Shown here in pieces: positions 1-6,847 of a stretch of DNA of 40,585 nucleotides. Made by a program: the position numbers and the translations under genes. The DNA comes from Planctomycetales bacterium. GTDB taxonomy: Bacteria; Planctomycetota; Planctomycetia; Isosphaerales; Isosphaeraceae. The stretch lies in NCBI GenBank assembly GCA_027451885.1, contig DAIDHX010000248.1, forward strand, positions 1 to 40,585, written 5' to 3'. The notes under the pieces were generated by a model that was not told where the DNA came from, did not search any database, and worked only from the letters and a program-made list of their open reading frames with translations. Position 1 is the stretch's first letter, and the number at the start of each line of letters is the position of its first letter.

Positions 1-488
1 GCCTGGTCGAGGCCGGGGTGCGGTTCGTAACCCTCACCTTCGGCGGCTGGGACTTTCATTCAAGCCTCGAAAAGGGCATGCACAGGGTGCTGCCGCCGCT
101 CGATGCCGCGGTCGGTTCACTGGTGCAAGATCTCGAGTCGCGCGGCCTGCTCGATTCGACCATCGTGATGGTCATGGGCGAGTTCGGGCGCACCCCGCGC
201 ATGAATCGCGTCGGGGTGCCAGGCTCGGACGCTGTACCCGGGCGCGACCACTGGGGCAACTGCATGAGCGTCCTCATCGGCGGCGGCGGACTGGCCAGAG
301 GGACGATCGTGGGCGCGTCCAACGCCCGTGGCGAGGTCCCCAGGGACAGACCCATCCGACCCATCGACCTCACCGTCACGCTCTATCACCAGTTTGGCAT
401 CGACCTCGACACCACCTTCTACAACCGCTCCGGCCGGCCGATCCCCATCGGCGGCGACGGCCAGGTCATCCACGAGCTGGTCGGTTAA
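1..488 (+). CDS. DUF1501 family protein, C-terminal part (5' end outside window)
   Basis: The reading frame is open from base 3, and an internal GTG at 18 is not the true start. The visible C-terminus (about 161 residues) has the sulfatase/alkaline-phosphatase-like layout of DUF1501 proteins: a GGWDFHS segment, then MGEFGRTPRMN, then GRDHWGNCMSVLIGGGG. In this family such Asp/His/Glu-rich motifs resemble the metal-binding core of the alkaline phosphatase superfamily. DUF1501 proteins are abundant in Planctomycetota, usually secreted through a Tat signal and often paired with cytochrome-domain proteins, but neither the signal nor the partner lies in the window. The substrate is unknown. It ends at TAA 486-488, and a promoter-like element follows at once, so it is probably the last gene of its transcript. 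Confidence 0.85.
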   Translation, partial: LVEAGVRFVTLTFGGWDFHSSLEKGMHRVLPPLDAAVGSLVQDLESRGLLDSTIVMVMGEFGRTPRMNRVGVPGSDAVPGRDHWGNCMSVLIGGGGLARGTIVGASNARGEVPRDRPIRPIDLTVTLYHQFGIDLDTTFYNRSGRPIPIGGDGQVIHELVG

Positions 489-491
489 GAA

Positions 492-520
492 TTGACGCGA
501 CCAGACCGCGGCTGATACAA
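492..520 (+). promoter_or_regulatory. Candidate sigma70 promoter
   Basis: TTGACG (492-497) is followed after 17 bases by ATACAA, or after 16 by GATACA, in the gap behind the DUF1501 gene. The -35 is good and the -10 is weak. It would serve the isomerase gene and the small ORF at 565. Confidence 0.3.
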
Positions 521-564
521 GCCTGGCGCTTCTCTGACATCACTCGAGAGAAGAAGGAGCTTCC

Positions 565-645
565 ATGAGACGCCAGCCAGGTCCAGCCCTGATTCACCGG
601 GCCGCGGCACCGGCTTGCTCGGCGGGGCGGATCGTTGGACAATGA
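565..645 (+). CDS. Possible small ORF (26 aa) with strong Shine-Dalgarno
   Basis: ATG at 565 is preceded by AAGGAG with a 5-base spacer, the best ribosome site in this gap. It opens a 26-codon frame (MRRQPGPALIHRAAAP...) ending at TGA 643-645. The frame is the same as that of the downstream isomerase, with one TGA and 14 codons between them. It could be a leader peptide, a decayed N-terminal extension of the isomerase, or chance. No family is recognised. Confidence 0.25.
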   Translation: MRRQPGPALIHRAAAPACSAGRIVGQ

Positions 646-687
646 ATCGCGTCGTTGTCCAACCCGCTCTGGCCCAGGAACCCTTCC

Positions 688-1473
688 ATGTCGCTGCTCG
701 GCATCGTGACTTACAACATCGCGAAGGACTGGGACCTGCCGACCATCATCCGCCGGTTGGAGAAGCTCGAATACGAGGGAGTCGAGCTCAGGACCTCGCA
801 CGCGCACAAGGTTGAGGTCAACCTGTCACCGCTCGAGCGCGAGGAGGTTCGCAAGCGCTTCGACGATTCGCCCGTGAACCTGGCCGGGCTGGGAAGCGCA
901 TTCGAGTTCCACTCCGCCAATCCAGATGAGGTGAAGCACAACATCGCGGGCACCAAGGAATACGTCCGGCTCGCGCATGACGTGGGCGCGCCCGGGGTGA
1001 AGGTGCGGCCTAACGGCGTTCCGAAGGGCGCGGACATGGACGCCACGTTTCGCCAGATTGCGAAGGCCCTGGATGAGGTCGGGCGCGACGCCGCGGATTT
1101 TGGGGTTGAGATCCGCGTCGAGGTGCATGGGTCTGTGACCTCGGAGCCAGCGCACTTTGCCAGGATTCTGAGCCATGTCCAGAGCGACAACGTCTTCGCG
1201 TGCTGGAATTCCAACCCCGGCGATGTGAAGAACGGTTCGATCGCGGAAAGCTACGGCATGATCGGGCCGAAGATTCGCGAGGTTCATCTGCGTGACCTCA
1301 CCGACGAGGCCTACCCCTGGCGCGACCTGTTCGGTCGTCTCAAACACCAGGGCTACGAGGGTTACACACTGGCAGAAATCGGCGCGAGCACGGACCCTGA
1401 ACGCGTCTTGCGCTACTTCCGTTCGCTCTGGCTGGCGTACCAGCCGAAGCCAGAACCCAGGGGCAAGCGTTAG
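688..1473 (+). CDS. Sugar phosphate isomerase/epimerase (xylose isomerase-like TIM barrel)
   Basis: This 261-residue protein has the pattern of AP-endonuclease-2/xylose-isomerase-like TIM barrels. It opens with a beta strand (LGIVTYNIAKDW), followed by EYEGVELR (strand 2). It continues through GAPGVKVRPNG, VEIRVEVHGS (metal-ligand Glu and His strand), FACWNSNPGD, REVHLRDL and a C-terminal GYEGYTLAEIG. Members act on sugars or sugar phosphates with a divalent metal; the substrate cannot be read from sequence. ATG 688 is chosen because AGGAA lies just upstream and homologous barrels begin near it. An upstream TTG at 655 would add 11 residues (NPLWPRNPS) that look untranslated. Its stop overlaps by 4 bases the end of the convergent zinc-ribbon gene. 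No signal peptide is seen, so it is probably cytoplasmic. Confidence 0.85.
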   Translation: MSLLGIVTYNIAKDWDLPTIIRRLEKLEYEGVELRTSHAHKVEVNLSPLEREEVRKRFDDSPVNLAGLGSAFEFHSANPDEVKHNIAGTKEYVRLAHDVGAPGVKVRPNGVPKGADMDATFRQIAKALDEVGRDAADFGVEIRVEVHGSVTSEPAHFARILSHVQSDNVFACWNSNPGDVKNGSIAESYGMIGPKIREVHLRDLTDEAYPWRDLFGRLKHQGYEGYTLAEIGASTDPERVLRYFRSLWLAYQPKPEPRGKR

Positions 1474-1955
1474 AGCTCATCCTCGGCGGTGGGAGCGGCC
1501 CAGATCTGGTCGAGGATAATGCGGGCGTCGGCGATCTGGTCGGCGGGGACGAGGAGGCGAATTCCGCCGGTGGCCACGCGATACATCGAAGCGCTTCCCA
1601 TGCGTTCGCCTTCGAGATAGGTCGGGATGCCTTCGGCCTCGAGGCGAATCCGCGCGGCGGCGAGCGCGGTCGAATCGCTGAAGATCCGCACAGGCGCCCA
1701 ACCCACGCCCACGGTCATGGGCGATGCGGACGCGGGGTCGTCCCCCGGCCGAGCGATGAGCTCCAGATCGTGCTTGGGACAGGTCGCGCCCTGGGGCAGC
1801 ATCAGGTAGTTTTCACAAACGGGGCAATAGCCCTTTTCCTGGAGCCGCTCGCCACACTGGTCGCAAAGCGTGGATTCACCCGCTGGGTACGCACGCCGAC
1901 AACGTGGACACATCAGCGGCGAATGTCCCGACGTCTTCGAATCAGCGTACTTCAT
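1470..1955 (-). CDS. Zinc-ribbon protein with C-terminal DUF2007-like domain
   Basis: 161 residues. The N-terminal half carries paired cysteines (C16-x2-C19, C31-x2-C34, C44-x2-C47, then C59-x2-H62), enough for two zinc-ribbon knuckles. The C-terminal half (about 88-155) reads VRIFSDSTALAAARIRLEAEGIPTYLEG...GGIRLLVPADQIADARIIL. This is the PII-like fold of DUF2007 'putative signal transducing' proteins, in which a beta strand and helix are followed by an LxVPxxxxxxA motif. The fusion suggests a cytoplasmic sensor or adaptor; no ligand or partner is evident. It lies 50 bases behind plsY on the same strand and may be the last gene of that operon. ATG 1955 is taken; ATG at residue 15, directly before the first CxxC, is an alternative. 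Confidence 0.7.
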   Translation of the reverse strand: MKYADSKTSGHSPLMCPRCRRAYPAGESTLCDQCGERLQEKGYCPVCENYLMLPQGATCPKHDLELIARPGDDPASASPMTVGVGWAPVRIFSDSTALAAARIRLEAEGIPTYLEGERMGSASMYRVATGGIRLLVPADQIADARIILDQIWAAPTAEDEL

Positions 1956-2005
1956 GGGCGATCCAGGGCCAACCGAGATGGGCGAATGGATTCAATCGTT
2001 TCAGA

Positions 2006-3850
2006 TTACCGCGCCTTCGTTCCGTCGTGAAGCCATCCCGCGGGAACGACACCGTCGTCGCGCACGGGCGATCGCATGCCACCCTCGGGTAGGCGCCGGG
2101 ATAGCTCGACCAGGTGGATCGCTCCCGACCGTGTTGCTACCGCAACCAGACCCTGCTCGCGCGCGATCGCCAGGTCGATCGGGCGCGTCCTGCCCATGTT
2201 GAGCGCGCCCAGCAGCGGCATCGAACCCAGCGGCACGAGCGGCCGGGCACGGGCGATCTCGAGCACACTCTCTTGTTCGCGCACGGTGAGCACGTAATCG
2301 CACCGAGGTGCGCGCGCGCCTTCGGCCCCAGCCGGCAAATCCACGCCGACCGCCGGTGTAACAACCGCGGTGGGAAGCAAAATCCAGTCACCCTCGCCCG
2401 AATCCGACGGGAACGGCGTATCCCCCTCCGCGCACGGCAGCCGCCTGAGCCGTTTCGGTCCCGGGGCACTCGCCAGGTCGATCGCCAGGCTCTCGCCCGC
2501 GGAGGGCAAGGTGACAAGCGCGGCAGCGCCCGATTGCGATAGGATCAGCCGGCCAGGCGGTTCGGGGTCGTTCCATTCCAGCCGATCGAGCACGCGTCCA
2601 GGCGCGCCTGACTCCGCGAGCGCGACGGTTTCCAGGCTGGGCGCGGGCTTTTTTGCGTCCCCCTCTGTGCGCCCAGCGCAGAGCACAAACACGCGCATGC
2701 CGTCGCGTGAGACGGCGAGGTCGCGGGGATAGAAGCTGGTCCGCACGCGATCGCCGACGCGGTTGCCCGCGCAATCGAGCGACTCGATCCAGCCGGGCTC
2801 GACATGGCGCTCATCGCCGCCAGGCTGGACGAGCACCACAAAGCCCCTGCGCGTGGCCGCGATCGCAAGCGGCCGGCCGTCGAGCTCGACCTCGCGCACA
2901 GGCCCCAGGCGCTTCTGCGCATCCACCGGGTAGATCACCACCCGTTCGTAGCGTGGGCAGGTGGCGGCGACCCACGATCCCGTGCGGTCGAAGGTAATGC
3001 GATCGATGCGCTGAAGCCCCGTGAGCGCGCGGTCGCATTCGCGCAAGTTCCACGGCCCCGCGTTCGCCTCGATGCGTGCGCGGGCGTGGCGCTCGAGGAT
3101 CAGGCCAACCGCGCCCAGCAGCCCCACCCCCAATGCGGCCGCCACAATCCAGCGCGTGGACGCCCTGCCCGATCGAGGTGCATCGCCCGCCGCGATTTCC
3201 CGTTTCTTTCTCAGGTTCACTTTTGGCTCCGTGCCCGCAAGGATCCGCTTCAGGTTCGCCCGATGGCGGACGAGCAGCAGGGTCAAGATCCCGACCGAAA
3301 AAACGGTCAGCGCCCGATTCTCCCGCACGAACGGCGCGCCCACCCAGAACAGGCGGTCGAGTACAAACGCCAGGCCGCCCAGCAGCGAGGCCAGCGAAAC
3401 GTAACGCCAGATTGCAAAGGAGACCAGAAACACGGCGATCGCGGCCAGGCTCGCAATCGGATCAAGCGCCAGGATCGAGCCCAGGCTGGTGGCCACGCCC
3501 TTGCCCCCCTTGAAGCCCAGATAGATTGGGAACGAATGGCCGACGATCGCCGCCACGGCGAGCCCCACGGGCAGGTCGACCGCGGACGATCCGATCGTGG
3601 CTGTAAGCAGGCGCGGCACGCCCCACGTGGGCAAGAAGCCCTTGAGCGCATCGAACGCAAGCACCAGTAAGAAGAACCGAAAACCGAGCGCCCGGCCGAC
3701 GTTTGTCGCCCCGACGTTGCCCGAGCCGAGGGTGCGCACGTCGATGCCCTTCAGCCAGCGCACGAGCAAATAGCCAAACGGAATCGCACCCGCCAGGTAG
3801 GCGGCGATCATGGCGCAGACTGAGATGGCGATCTGAGTTCCCGGGTTCAC
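2006..3850 (-). CDS. plsY: PlsY acyl-phosphate:glycerol-3-phosphate acyltransferase fused to a beta-propeller-like domain
   Basis: 614 residues, about three times the usual PlsY length. Residues 1-210 are a complete PlsY, the membrane enzyme that moves an acyl group from acyl phosphate to glycerol-3-phosphate to make lysophosphatidic acid. Visible are the first loop motif GSGNVGATN (42-50), the second GHSFPIYLGFKGGKGVAT (104-121), multiple membrane helices, and the family's closing HRANLKRILAGTEPK (196-210). A basic linker and a further helix (about 234-252) lead into about 360 soluble residues. These contain repeated strands such as FDRTGSWVAATCP, LAVSRDGMRVFVLC and LAIAREQGLVAVATRSGAIHLVEL, typical of WD40/YVTN-like propellers. 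The start overlaps the nucleotidyltransferase stop by 4 bases (ATGA), so the two are translationally coupled. I am sure of the PlsY part; the propeller call is from pattern only. Confidence 0.9.
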   Translation of the reverse strand: MNPGTQIAISVCAMIAAYLAGAIPFGYLLVRWLKGIDVRTLGSGNVGATNVGRALGFRFFLLVLAFDALKGFLPTWGVPRLLTATIGSSAVDLPVGLAVAAIVGHSFPIYLGFKGGKGVATSLGSILALDPIASLAAIAVFLVSFAIWRYVSLASLLGGLAFVLDRLFWVGAPFVRENRALTVFSVGILTLLLVRHRANLKRILAGTEPKVNLRKKREIAAGDAPRSGRASTRWIVAAALGVGLLGAVGLILERHARARIEANAGPWNLRECDRALTGLQRIDRITFDRTGSWVAATCPRYERVVIYPVDAQKRLGPVREVELDGRPLAIAATRRGFVVLVQPGGDERHVEPGWIESLDCAGNRVGDRVRTSFYPRDLAVSRDGMRVFVLCAGRTEGDAKKPAPSLETVALAESGAPGRVLDRLEWNDPEPPGRLILSQSGAAALVTLPSAGESLAIDLASAPGPKRLRRLPCAEGDTPFPSDSGEGDWILLPTAVVTPAVGVDLPAGAEGARAPRCDYVLTVREQESVLEIARARPLVPLGSMPLLGALNMGRTRPIDLAIAREQGLVAVATRSGAIHLVELSRRLPEGGMRSPVRDDGVVPAGWLHDGTKAR

Positions 3851-4602
3851 TGGTCGCGCCCGATCTTGTATTTCGGCGGCAGCGGCGTGCCCAGAAACGC
3901 CCCGCGCCTGGCTTCAAAAATCGAATTGGCTGTGTCGTAATCATCATGGCGGCCGATGTCGAGCCAGTAGCACTCCTGGCGATAGCAATGGATCGCCCTG
4001 CCCGATCCGCGCATCGTTTCGAGCAGCTCGGGCATGCCGATCGCCTGCCCCGGCTTGAGAAAGCTCCACGCTTCGGGATGAAGAATGTAAACGCCCATGC
4101 TCACCTGGAAGCGATACTCGGGCTTTTCCTGATAACCGGCGAGAATATGGGGATCGTCGCCGAACTGGAGCACGCCGAAGTCGATCCTCACCTCGCGGGG
4201 ATACGACGCGATCGTTGCGCTTGCGCTGCGATTCGTGTGAAACTCATACATCGCATGATAGTCAAGCGTGGTCAGAATATCGCCGTTGATCACGAGCGCG
4301 GATTCGCGCGGAGGCTCGATCAAGGTGAGCCCGCCAGCGGTGCCAAGCGGAGTGGTCTCGCGGCAATAGTCGAGCCGAACGCCAAAGCGTTTGCCATCGC
4401 CGCAGAAGGTCTCGATGAGCTCGGTAAGATACCCCGTGACGATGGTGACATCGCGGAATCCAAAGCGCCCGAGCTGGCGAAGCACGACCTCGATGATCGG
4501 CATCGGATCAGCCTCGCCAAGCGGCATGAGCGGCTTGGGCAGCACGTGGGTATAGGGCCTAAGCCGTGTCCCTTTGCCGCCGGCAAGCAGGATGGCTCGC
4601 AT
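3847..4602 (-). CDS. Sugar-phosphate nucleotidyltransferase
   Basis: 251 residues. The N-terminus MRAILLAGGKGTRLRPYT followed by LPKPLMPLG is the nucleotide-binding signature of the NTP_transferase family, which couples an NTP to a sugar-1-phosphate with release of pyrophosphate. Further family marks are ETTPLGTAGGL (about 82-92), the metal-site VINGDILTTLDY (Asp in NGD), and QEKPEYRFQVSMGVYIL. It lacks the C-terminal left-handed helix of larger members, so it resembles short glucose-1-phosphate, mannose-1-phosphate or heptose-1-phosphate nucleotidyltransferases. Lying between an RfaG-like transferase and an LPS-type kinase on one side and PlsY on the other, it probably makes a nucleotide sugar for envelope glycans. 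The exact sugar and nucleotide are undetermined. Confidence 0.88.
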   Translation of the reverse strand: MRAILLAGGKGTRLRPYTHVLPKPLMPLGEADPMPIIEVVLRQLGRFGFRDVTIVTGYLTELIETFCGDGKRFGVRLDYCRETTPLGTAGGLTLIEPPRESALVINGDILTTLDYHAMYEFHTNRSASATIASYPREVRIDFGVLQFGDDPHILAGYQEKPEYRFQVSMGVYILHPEAWSFLKPGQAIGMPELLETMRGSGRAIHCYRQECYWLDIGRHDDYDTANSIFEARRGAFLGTPLPPKYKIGRDQ

Positions 4603-4656
4603 GGAGATCCCTTCCTTGGAAAGAGGGTCGCGCGGTGGCGACCGAGGTTCGATTGG

Positions 4657-5910
4657 TTATCCCGCGTGAGCCTTTTGCCTGGCGAAGTGCGGCATGCCTG
4701 CGCGTTCCAGCGCGCTCGAGCCGCGTTCGCGTCTGCGTGCCTTCACGGCGGCGACTTCTTCAAAGATCGCGATCAACTTGCGCACATGCGCGTCAAAGGT
4801 AAGCTCCGCGCCCAGTTCCCGCGCCTGGTGCGCCATCGCGCTGCGCCCGGCGGGATCGGCCATGCGCTCAAGCGCCGCCGCCAGTCCGGAAATATCGCTC
4901 GGCTCGTTCACGATCCAACCGTGGACCCCATCGGCGACCAGCTCGCTCGCGCCGTTTCTGCGGGTGGAGATCACCGGCAATCCGTACGCGAGCGCCTCGA
5001 GCAAAACGAGCGAGCACGGGTCGTAATGCGTCGGCTGAGCGAAGAAATCGCTCGCCGCGAACCAGGGGCGCACATCGTCCTGAAAGCCCAGGAAATGAAC
5101 CTCGTTCGCGATGCCCAGCCTCCGCGCCAGCTTGCGATACGGCCGGTCGTTGCCGCCGCCGGTGACGATCAAGTGAATTGGCACTGCGCCTGGGTTTTGC
5201 CGCCTGCGCAACCCCATCGCCTGGATCAGCTCGCCGAGGCCCTTGAGGGCGTAGTTATGCCCGGCGAACAGCGCGGCCAGGGCGTGAGGCCCAAGCCCAA
5301 GGGCGGTTCTGGCCTCCGCGCGGGCGGCCGCGGGATCGGGCAGCCTCATCCGCTCGGGATCGATGGCGTTATGGACCACATGGATTCGATGCAACGGCAC
5401 ATGATGAAATGTCTCGAGATGCCGTGCGACCATCCGGCTCACGGCCACGATCCGTGATCCCCTGCGCGGGTCGTACTGTTTGCGCTCGGTCGCCCGCTGG
5501 CGCCAGAACTTGGGATTGAGCGCCTTGCCAAGCACATACAACCCGCGCCCGAGCGCGGCGCGTCTGCGCCCGGCGTTGGCCAGAATGCTCGCGGCCTGCA
5601 CGCCGCCTTGCGGGATCAGGACGTCCTGGGCATGGGTGCCAATGAAGCCGACTGCGCAATCGACGCCTGCCGCGTGGAGCGCTCGCTCGCTTTCCCGAGC
5701 AAAACTTGCGAGCCGGGCGAGCCGCGTCTTGCCCTCGACCGAGACAGGGCAGAATCGCGCCTGGGCGGGCAAGACGCCAGGCGCGACCGTTTCGGCGTGG
5801 ATCTCGACCTCGCAGCCGTGCTTCACAAGCGCCCGCGCCAGGTCGACGACATACGTCTCCGCACCGCCGCGGCTGGGATCCACATGTTGATAGATAAGCG
5901 CGACTCGCAT
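4657..5910 (-). CDS. Family 4 glycosyltransferase, RfaG-like
   Basis: 417 residues with the GT-B fold of GT4 enzymes. The N-terminus MRVALIYQHVDPSRGGAETY carries the glycine-rich acceptor loop. Next come a linker with SRIVAVSRMVARHLETFH and HVVHNAIDPERM, and the donor-binding half with LFAGHNYALKGLGELI, IHLIVTGGG and VHFLGF. The EX7E-type region PCSLVLLEALAYGLPVI closes it. The opening and the VVHNAID motif resemble WaaG/RfaG, which adds the first hexose to the LPS inner core. The adjoining RfaP-type kinase repeats the waaG-waaP pairing of enterobacteria. ATG 5910 is chosen because GAAAGG lies 8-13 bases upstream; the longer open frame to 6291 reads antisense to the kinase gene and is not coding. 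Confidence 0.88.
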   Translation of the reverse strand: MRVALIYQHVDPSRGGAETYVVDLARALVKHGCEVEIHAETVAPGVLPAQARFCPVSVEGKTRLARLASFARESERALHAAGVDCAVGFIGTHAQDVLIPQGGVQAASILANAGRRRAALGRGLYVLGKALNPKFWRQRATERKQYDPRRGSRIVAVSRMVARHLETFHHVPLHRIHVVHNAIDPERMRLPDPAAARAEARTALGLGPHALAALFAGHNYALKGLGELIQAMGLRRRQNPGAVPIHLIVTGGGNDRPYRKLARRLGIANEVHFLGFQDDVRPWFAASDFFAQPTHYDPCSLVLLEALAYGLPVISTRRNGASELVADGVHGWIVNEPSDISGLAAALERMADPAGRSAMAHQARELGAELTFDAHVRKLIAIFEEVAAVKARRRERGSSALERAGMPHFARQKAHAG

Positions 5911-5926
5911 CTGTTGAGCCTTTCTT

Positions 5927-6847
5927 TCAGCCTTGCCACAGCGAGAGGAATCGCCCGAGCCGCTTACCCCGGCCCGAGCCGCGATTATGAGCCGAGTACC
6001 GCCCCGCGCGCAGCCGCACAAGCCACGCCAGCAGACCTGGCCGGCGAACGCCCGCGTAGCGGCAATAGTGCACCAGGAATCGCAAGCGATCGCGGTCGTC
6101 GATCGCCGCGACCTCCTCCGTGGAGTAGAGCAACTGGCCGAGATCCTTGATTCTGCGATAAGGGGCGGTGAATCGCGATTCGATAGCGCGGTGGAGGTCG
6201 ATGAGGGCAAGCCGCGGGCTGCGCGGATCCCGATCCGCGAGCGCGGGATCGAGAAAAAAATGGCAGAGATAAAGATCGCTGTGAAAGACATTGCGGCGGT
6301 GAATCGCCGCTGCGATCCTGGCGATCTCCCTGGCGAGCGCGCGTTTGAGCGCCGCGAAGTCGGCGGGGGCCATGCCGCGTTCGAGGCCGGGCAAGAGCTC
6401 GTTGAGCGCTCCTTGACCCGAGAGCTCGAGCACCATCAGGAAGCTCTGCTGATCGCCAGTTTCCGCGACCCGGCCACCCAGCGCCACGACCTCCGGTACG
6501 TTGATCCCGAGGGCGCGGACGCGTTCCAGGTTCTGCCGCTCCACCTCGGCCGGCGAGCGCGTGCCGGTGATCCGCTCCGGGAACGAGCGCTCGAAATGCC
6601 GCTTGAGATAGACCGAGATCGGCCGATCACCCAGCCGGTGATCCGGATCGCTCGGGTGCAGGATCACCCGCGCCGTGGAACGTCCTTGCTTGGCATGGAA
6701 GCGGTCGCGCGAATCCACTCCCATCGCCCGCTCCGTCGTCCAGCCCGTGAGATACCGCGCGAAACGCGCGTCAACCCACAGCCAGTTGCGCTCGGAGTCA
6801 ACCGCGGCCGCGCTCGTAGAGTTCATCATGGCTGGCTTCATGGTCAT
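5927..6847 (-). CDS. Lipopolysaccharide core kinase, RfaP/InaA type
   Basis: 306 residues, a small protein-kinase-like fold. Seen in order: YLKRHF with the likely ATP-contacting lysine (K82), FLMVLELSGQGALNELL (hinge region), the catalytic-loop motif HSDLYLCHFF (189-198, catalytic Asp 191) and the metal-binding LALIDLHRA (Asp 217). HxDLYxxHF is characteristic of RfaP/WaaP, which phosphorylate heptose in the LPS core, and of related InaA-family kinases. ATG 6847 is chosen because it forms an ATGA overlap with the stop of the upstream membrane glycosyltransferase; in-frame ATGs at 6865 and 6841 exist. The GT4 gene begins 16 bases downstream. The protein has no signal or membrane helix, fitting a kinase acting on the inner face of the cytoplasmic membrane. 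Confidence 0.87.
   Translation of the reverse strand: MTMKPAMMNSTSAAAVDSERNWLWVDARFARYLTGWTTERAMGVDSRDRFHAKQGRSTARVILHPSDPDHRLGDRPISVYLKRHFERSFPERITGTRSPAEVERQNLERVRALGINVPEVVALGGRVAETGDQQSFLMVLELSGQGALNELLPGLERGMAPADFAALKRALAREIARIAAAIHRRNVFHSDLYLCHFFLDPALADRDPRSPRLALIDLHRAIESRFTAPYRRIKDLGQLLYSTEEVAAIDDRDRLRFLVHYCRYAGVRRPGLLAWLVRLRAGRYSAHNRGSGRGKRLGRFLSLWQG

Noticed and set aside
3703-5457. 584-codon open frame on the plus strand
   Set aside because: Antisense to plsY, the nucleotidyltransferase and GT4. Its translation is Arg/His/Pro-rich with no family signature, while the minus-strand genes have clear motifs.
5911-6291. N-terminal extension of the GT4 gene
   Set aside because: It overlaps the kinase gene in another frame and lacks family similarity; ATG 5910 has a Shine-Dalgarno.
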